This document shows positions 60,216-64,000 of a stretch of DNA of 64,000 nt, piece after piece. Made by a program: the position numbers and the translations under genes. Location of the stretch: the NCBI GenBank assembly GCA_964420975.1, contig CAYQVH010000017.1:1-64000 (forward strand), in the 5' to 3' direction. Source of the stretch: Accumulibacter sp964420975 (GTDB lineage: Bacteria; Pseudomonadota; Gammaproteobacteria; Burkholderiales; Rhodocyclaceae). Under the pieces are notes generated by a model that saw only the letters and a list, made by a program, of their open reading frames with translations, did not search any database and had not been told where the DNA came from. Every line of letters starts with the position of its first letter. The stretch's first letter is position 1.

Positions 60216-63200
60216 CCCCCGAGCGAGCGCTGCATCCAGGTGTCGACCACGTCGAAGATCAACGGCGAGTGCACGCCGATCGTCGGATGCAGGGCCGAAG
60301 GCGGTTTCCAGGCGCGGTAGCGGACGCCGGCGACGAACTCGCCGACTCGGCCGGTGGCGCGCATCGGCAGCGCGTGGCGATTGCAGCTGACGACGTAACG
60401 CTCGCCGGCCATTCCGGTCGCCTTGACTTGCAGGCGTTCGAGCGACGAGTCCACGTAGCGTGCGCTTCCGCCGACCGCCCCTTCCTCGCCGAGCACGTGC
60501 CAGGGTTCGAGCGCGTGTCGCAGTTCGAGTTCGATGCCCATCACCTCGATTTTCCCGTGCCGCGGGAAGCGAAACTCGAAATGAGGCGCGAACCAGCGCT
60601 TTTCGAGCGCATAGCCGGCAGCGCGAAGTTCGTCGATAACGTCGTCGAAGTCCTGAGCCACGAAGTGGGGAAGCATGAAACGGTCGTGCAGTTCGGTTCC
60701 CCAGCGGACAAGTCGCCGCGGCGCATACGGCGTGCGCCAGAAGCGGGCGATCAGCGCCCGTAGGAGAAGCTGCTGCGCCAGCGACATGCGCGCGTGCGGC
60801 GGCATTTCGAAGGCGCGCAGTTCGAGTAGCCCGAGACGTCCGGCCGGACCTTCGGGTGAATAGAGTTTGTCGATGCAGAACTCGGCACGGTGAGTATTGC
60901 CCGTGGCGTCGATCAGCAGGTTGCGCAGCAGGCGATCGAGCAACCAGGGCGGCAGGTCGCCGTCGCCTGGCGAGCCTGCTGGCGGGAACTGGCTGAAGGC
61001 GACTTCGAGTTCGTAGAGCGAGTCGTGACGCGCCTCGTCGACGCGCGGCGATTGACTCGTCGGCCCGATGAAGAGACCGGAAAAGAGGTACGACAGCGAG
61101 GGATGGTTGTGCCAATAGCTGAGCAGGCTACGCAGCAAGTCGGGGCGGCGCAGAAAGGGCGAATCGGTGGTCGTCGGCCCCCCAAAGACGAAGTGGTTGC
61201 CACCACCAGTGCCGGTGTGGCGGCCGTCAAGCATGAACTTTTCGCTGCTCAGCCGTGACTGACGTGCGACTTCATAGAGATGGGTCGTGCGCGCGACGAG
61301 TTGATTCCAGTTAGCCGACGGTTGCACATTGACTTCGATGACGCCAGGGTCGGGGGTGACGCGAAAGCTGGTCAATCGGGGATCGCGCGGCGGTTCGTAG
61401 CCTTCCAGGATGACCGGCGTTGCCAGCGTCTCGGCGGTCGCTTCGATCGCCGCAACCAGTTGCAGATACGCGTCCAGACCATTCGTCGGCGGCATGAAGA
61501 GGTAGAGAACGCCGTTTCGTGCCTGCGCGCAAAGCGACGTCCGGATCACCGACGCTGCCGACTCGTACGCCGCCGGCGGGCGCTCGGCGCCACCGGCCGC
61601 GCCGCGGGCGAGGCCATCGAGCGCGCGCGCCACGGCTTCGCCGGCGAAGCGCTCGCCGCTCACCGCCGCGTCCTGGTCTATCCGGCTTTGGCTGCGACTG
61701 ATCGGGAACTGCTCGCGAATCTCGGCGTGCGCCGGCAGCGGGGCAAAGCGTTGCGTCGGGTCGGGAGCGTGCAGGTAAGGATAGTCGTCGCCGGCTACCC
61801 ACGGTTGTGAATCGAGTGGCAGCCGATGGCCGATCGGCGAGTCGCCGGGAATCAGGTAACAGCGCTCGTCGCGCAGGAACCAGCGGCCGCTGCGCCAGCC
61901 CCCTGGATGAGCGTAGGCCAGCGGCAGGACGTGGCCGACGACGGCGTCGAGTCCCTGGCGAAAGACCTTCGTCAGACGCTCCCGTTCGAGCGCGTCGTCG
62001 AGACGCGAGTCGAAGGGGTCGACGTTGATCGGCAGGCGGCGCTCACGCCAGAGGTAGTAGTAAATGTCCTCGTATGCGGGAAAGACGTGCGCCGCGTCGA
62101 CCGCCAGACACTCGGCAAGCGTGTGAAGGAAGCGCTGGGCGAGCTTTTCGTCGGCCCCATAGTCGCGGCTCTCATCCGCGTAGAGCGCCGGGTTGCGCCA
62201 GATCGGCTGCCCGTCGACGCGCCAGAAACAGTTCAGCGACCAGCGGGGCAGCTGCTCGCCGGGGTACCATTTTCCCTGGCCAAAGTGCTGCAGACCCTGT
62301 GCTGCGTACTCCTCGCGCAGGCGCTGATAGAGTTCGCTCGCCCGCTGGCGCTTGCTCGGCCCCAGCGCTTCGGTAGTCCACTCCGCCCCCTCGTGGTCGT
62401 CGATCGAGACGAAGGTCGGCTCGCCGCCCATCATCAGGCGAACGTCGCCACTCGCGAGTTCGTCGTCGATCTGCTGGCCAAGCGTTTCAATCGCTTGCCA
62501 CTCGTCGTCGCCGTAAGGGAGCGTCACCCGCGGCGCCTGCCAGACGCGTTCGACGTGCATGTGATGCTCAAAAGCACAGTCACAAGGCTCGGTCGATCCG
62601 GTGATCGGAGCCGCCGACGAGGGCTGTGGCGAGCAGGCGAGCGGAATGTGGCCTTCGCCAGCGAAGAGACCGGAAGTCGGGTCGAGCCCGATCCAGCCGG
62701 CTCCGGGCAGATAGACTTCGCACCAGGCGTGCAGATCGGTGAAGTCGACCTCGGTTCCGGAGGGACCGTCAAGCGACTTCACATCAGGGGCCAGCTGAAT
62801 CAGGTAACCCGAAACGAAGCGTGCCGCCAATCCCAGATGGCGCAGTACGTCCACCAGCAACCAGGCCGAGTCGCGACACGAGCCACGCGCCAGCGCCAGC
62901 GTCTCCTCGGGAGTCTGCACGCCGGGCTCGAGGCGGATCACGTAGGCGATCTGGCGCTGCAGCTGCCGGTTGAGGTCAACCAGAAAGTCGACGCTGTGAC
63001 GCGGCGTCAACGAAATCGAGTTCACGAACTCGCGCAGTCGAGGGGTCAACGGCCCGCGCTGTTGGTACGGAGCGAGTTCTTCCTGCTGCCAGTCTTCGTA
63101 GACGAAGGGAAAATTCCTGGCGTACGGCTCGGGAAAAAAGTCGAAGGGGTTGATCACCGACATTTCGGCGACGAGATCGACGGCAACCGAGAACTCGCGG

Positions 63201-63415
63201 GTCTTCTCGGGAAAGACCAGCCGCGCCAGATAGTTGGCCTGCGGATCCTGCTGCCAGTTGATGAAATGCGGCGTCGGCGTGACCGTCAGCGAGTAGCTGA
63301 GAATGGGCGTCCGCGAGTGCGGCGCCGGCCGCAAGCGAACGACCTGCGGCGACAGACTGACCGGACGGTCATAACGATAGTGGGTGACATGCGTCAGGGC
63401 GACATGAATCGACAC
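60008..63415 (-). CDS. Large transglutaminase-like protein with DUF2126
   Basis: 1135 residues. N-terminal part (about 1-280): a bacterial transglutaminase N-domain (THYRYDRPVSLSPQVVRLRPAPHSRT) and papain-like core, with the catalytic cysteine in ARGSCRDSAWLLVDVLRHLGLAARFVSGYL and the histidine in DLHAWCEVYLPGAGWIGLDPTSG. The remaining 800 residues are DUF2126, with HTGTGGGNHFVFGG. Such proteins usually sit with an ATP-grasp and an alpha-E protein and may modify or degrade a peptide. Those partners are not in the window. Its 3' end overlaps the ybiT remnant, and a second copy of its tail lies at 42840-42928. Confidence 0.88.
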   Translation of the reverse strand: MSIHVALTHVTHYRYDRPVSLSPQVVRLRPAPHSRTPILSYSLTVTPTPHFINWQQDPQANYLARLVFPEKTREFSVAVDLVAEMSVINPFDFFPEPYARNFPFVYEDWQQEELAPYQQRGPLTPRLREFVNSISLTPRHSVDFLVDLNRQLQRQIAYVIRLEPGVQTPEETLALARGSCRDSAWLLVDVLRHLGLAARFVSGYLIQLAPDVKSLDGPSGTEVDFTDLHAWCEVYLPGAGWIGLDPTSGLFAGEGHIPLACSPQPSSAAPITGSTEPCDCAFEHHMHVERVWQAPRVTLPYGDDEWQAIETLGQQIDDELASGDVRLMMGGEPTFVSIDDHEGAEWTTEALGPSKRQRASELYQRLREEYAAQGLQHFGQGKWYPGEQLPRWSLNCFWRVDGQPIWRNPALYADESRDYGADEKLAQRFLHTLAECLAVDAAHVFPAYEDIYYYLWRERRLPINVDPFDSRLDDALERERLTKVFRQGLDAVVGHVLPLAYAHPGGWRSGRWFLRDERCYLIPGDSPIGHRLPLDSQPWVAGDDYPYLHAPDPTQRFAPLPAHAEIREQFPISRSQSRIDQDAAVSGERFAGEAVARALDGLARGAAGGAERPPAAYESAASVIRTSLCAQARNGVLYLFMPPTNGLDAYLQLVAAIEATAETLATPVILEGYEPPRDPRLTSFRVTPDPGVIEVNVQPSANWNQLVARTTHLYEVARQSRLSSEKFMLDGRHTGTGGGNHFVFGGPTTTDSPFLRRPDLLRSLLSYWHNHPSLSYLFSGLFIGPTSQSPRVDEARHDSLYELEVAFSQFPPAGSPGDGDLPPWLLDRLLRNLLIDATGNTHRAEFCIDKLYSPEGPAGRLGLLELRAFEMPPHARMSLAQQLLLRALIARFWRTPYAPRRLVRWGTELHDRFMLPHFVAQDFDDVIDELRAAGYALEKRWFAPHFEFRFPRHGKIEVMGIELELRHALEPWHVLGEEGAVGGSARYVDSSLERLQVKATGMAGERYVVSCNRHALPMRATGRVGEFVAGVRYRAWKPPSALHPTIGVHSPLIFDVVDTWMQRSLGGCRYHVEHPGGRNPERYPVNANEAEGRRLARFTPFGHSPGRIELQPPPANDGFPFTLDLRRRGDGQTNP

Positions 63416-63527
63416 GGCAAACTCCAGGGTGAAAAGCCGGCACGCGACCGACTAAAGGGCGTCTTCGTCGGCTGCACGCTCGACAGCGTCGTTTGCCGAC
63501 CAGAGTCCGGCGTACGCGAAGCGGCGC

Positions 63528-64000
63528 TCATGGCCGCAACTGCTGCAACAGGTCGGTCTCCAGCCGGACCCGGCCGGAGCTTTCTTCGAGCGACCGGCCA
63601 CTGACCAGAAAGGTATCTTCAACTCGCTCGCCGAGCGTTGCAATCTTCGCCGTATGCAGGTTGGCGTGGTGCGCGGCGAGTTGTCGCGCGACGAGGAACA
63701 ACAGCCCGGGGCGATCGGCAGCGACGACCGTGAGCACGAAGTATTTGCCACTTTCGTCGGCCTCGAGACTGACCAGCGGCTGGATGTGCACCTGCGGCTG
63801 CAGCGGAAAGTGTCTAACCTGCCGCGAAACGCGGCCGTTCGCCGGTACTTCGGCCGGCGCCTGCCGGGCGAGGCGCTCGCTCAGTTCGTGCTCAATGTAG
63901 TGAATCATCGCACGGTCGTCGTCGCGACCGCCGATGTCGAGCAGAATGAACGAGTCGAGCGCGTAACCGTGGTGCGTGGTGTGAATTCTGGCGTCGACGA
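63528..64000 (-). CDS. glnD: Bifunctional uridylyltransferase/uridylyl-removing enzyme, C-terminal part
   Basis: Partial: the gene continues past the right edge, and about 157 C-terminal residues are visible. GlnD senses glutamine and modifies PII proteins. The visible part covers the end of the first ACT domain (VDARIHTTHHGYALDSFILLDIGG) and the complete second ACT domain (FVLTVVAADRPGLLFLVARQLAAHHANLHTAKIATLGERVEDTFLVSG), ending LLQQLRP. It lies 112 bp from the transglutaminase-like gene. Confidence 0.93.
   Translation of the reverse strand, partial: VDARIHTTHHGYALDSFILLDIGGRDDDRAMIHYIEHELSERLARQAPAEVPANGRVSRQVRHFPLQPQVHIQPLVSLEADESGKYFVLTVVAADRPGLLFLVARQLAAHHANLHTAKIATLGERVEDTFLVSGRSLEESSGRVRLETDLLQQLRP

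Noticed and set aside
59624..60763. 379-codon plus-strand frame spanning the ybiT remnant and the transglutaminase 3' end
   Set aside because: It is a chance frame crossing a pseudogene fragment and the antisense of a real gene.
1..64000. tRNA, rRNA or integrase-linked attachment site for the island
   Set aside because: No cloverleaf-like sequence, rRNA signature or tyrosine integrase was seen; the island borders are protein-coding duplicates instead.

Overview
The window looks like chromosomal DNA of a GC-rich (roughly 62-65%) betaproteobacterium, most likely Rhodocyclales and Accumulibacter- or Dechloromonas-like. Reasons: the gene order gyrA-pheA-hisC-tyrA-aroA/cmk-rpsA-ihfB-lapB, a Pseudomonas-like LPS core kinase cluster, SPFH/DUF4178 genes, and a probable PEP-CTERM surface protein. 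This placement comes from gene order and protein resemblance; no search was run.

Layout. (1) 1-11.2 kb, minus strand: a housekeeping block for aromatic amino acids, CMP kinase, ribosomal protein S1, IHF-beta, LapB and DNA gyrase A. aroA and cmk are fused in frame, and serC and lapA are absent from their usual places. (2) 11.5-15.8 kb, plus strand: two translationally coupled P-loop NTPases, the second ending in near-identical TPR repeats, behind a palindromic AT-rich promoter. This is the best candidate for an undescribed system. (3) 16-23 kb: a TPR-methyltransferase fusion, a GFA-like zinc protein, an SPFH/SHOCT - DUF4178 - 48-residue mini-protein operon, and an HD-GYP phosphodiesterase. (4) 22.9-31.2 kb: metK with a structured leader, then a lipid A/LPS core cluster (acyltransferase, waaG, waaP, two more kinase genes with three kinase domains, msbA). 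(5) 31.3-42.9 kb: an SPFH/RHH/decapeptide-repeat operon, an IS3 remnant, a wHTH-HATPase-STAS-like regulator, a GH13 glucanotransferase or amylase, an operon of a beta-propeller, a deacetylase and a membrane hydroxylase, an HD hydrolase, and ybiT. (6) 42.9-59.8 kb: a probable genomic island. (7) 60-64 kb: a large transglutaminase-like protein and the 3' part of glnD.

The island is bounded by imperfect direct repeats of the ybiT/transglutaminase junction: ybiT is intact with a transglutaminase tail remnant at the left, and a ybiT tail remnant with an intact transglutaminase gene lies at the right. Just inside both ends are decayed IS91-type transposase C-termini in the same orientation, and a suhB fragment sits beside the left one. 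Its core is a MerR/B12-type (LitR/CarH) regulator divergent from an eight-gene membrane-lipid/photo-oxidative stress operon (FAD oxidoreductase, DUF1365, cyclopropane synthase-like, chalcone isomerase-like, MFS, DUF3833, SDR, SnoaL-like). Two oppositely oriented copies of one 12-bp operator flank a consensus promoter. It also carries PEP carboxylase and a metal-efflux type permease with a thioredoxin-like partner.

No tRNA, rRNA or CRISPR array was seen.
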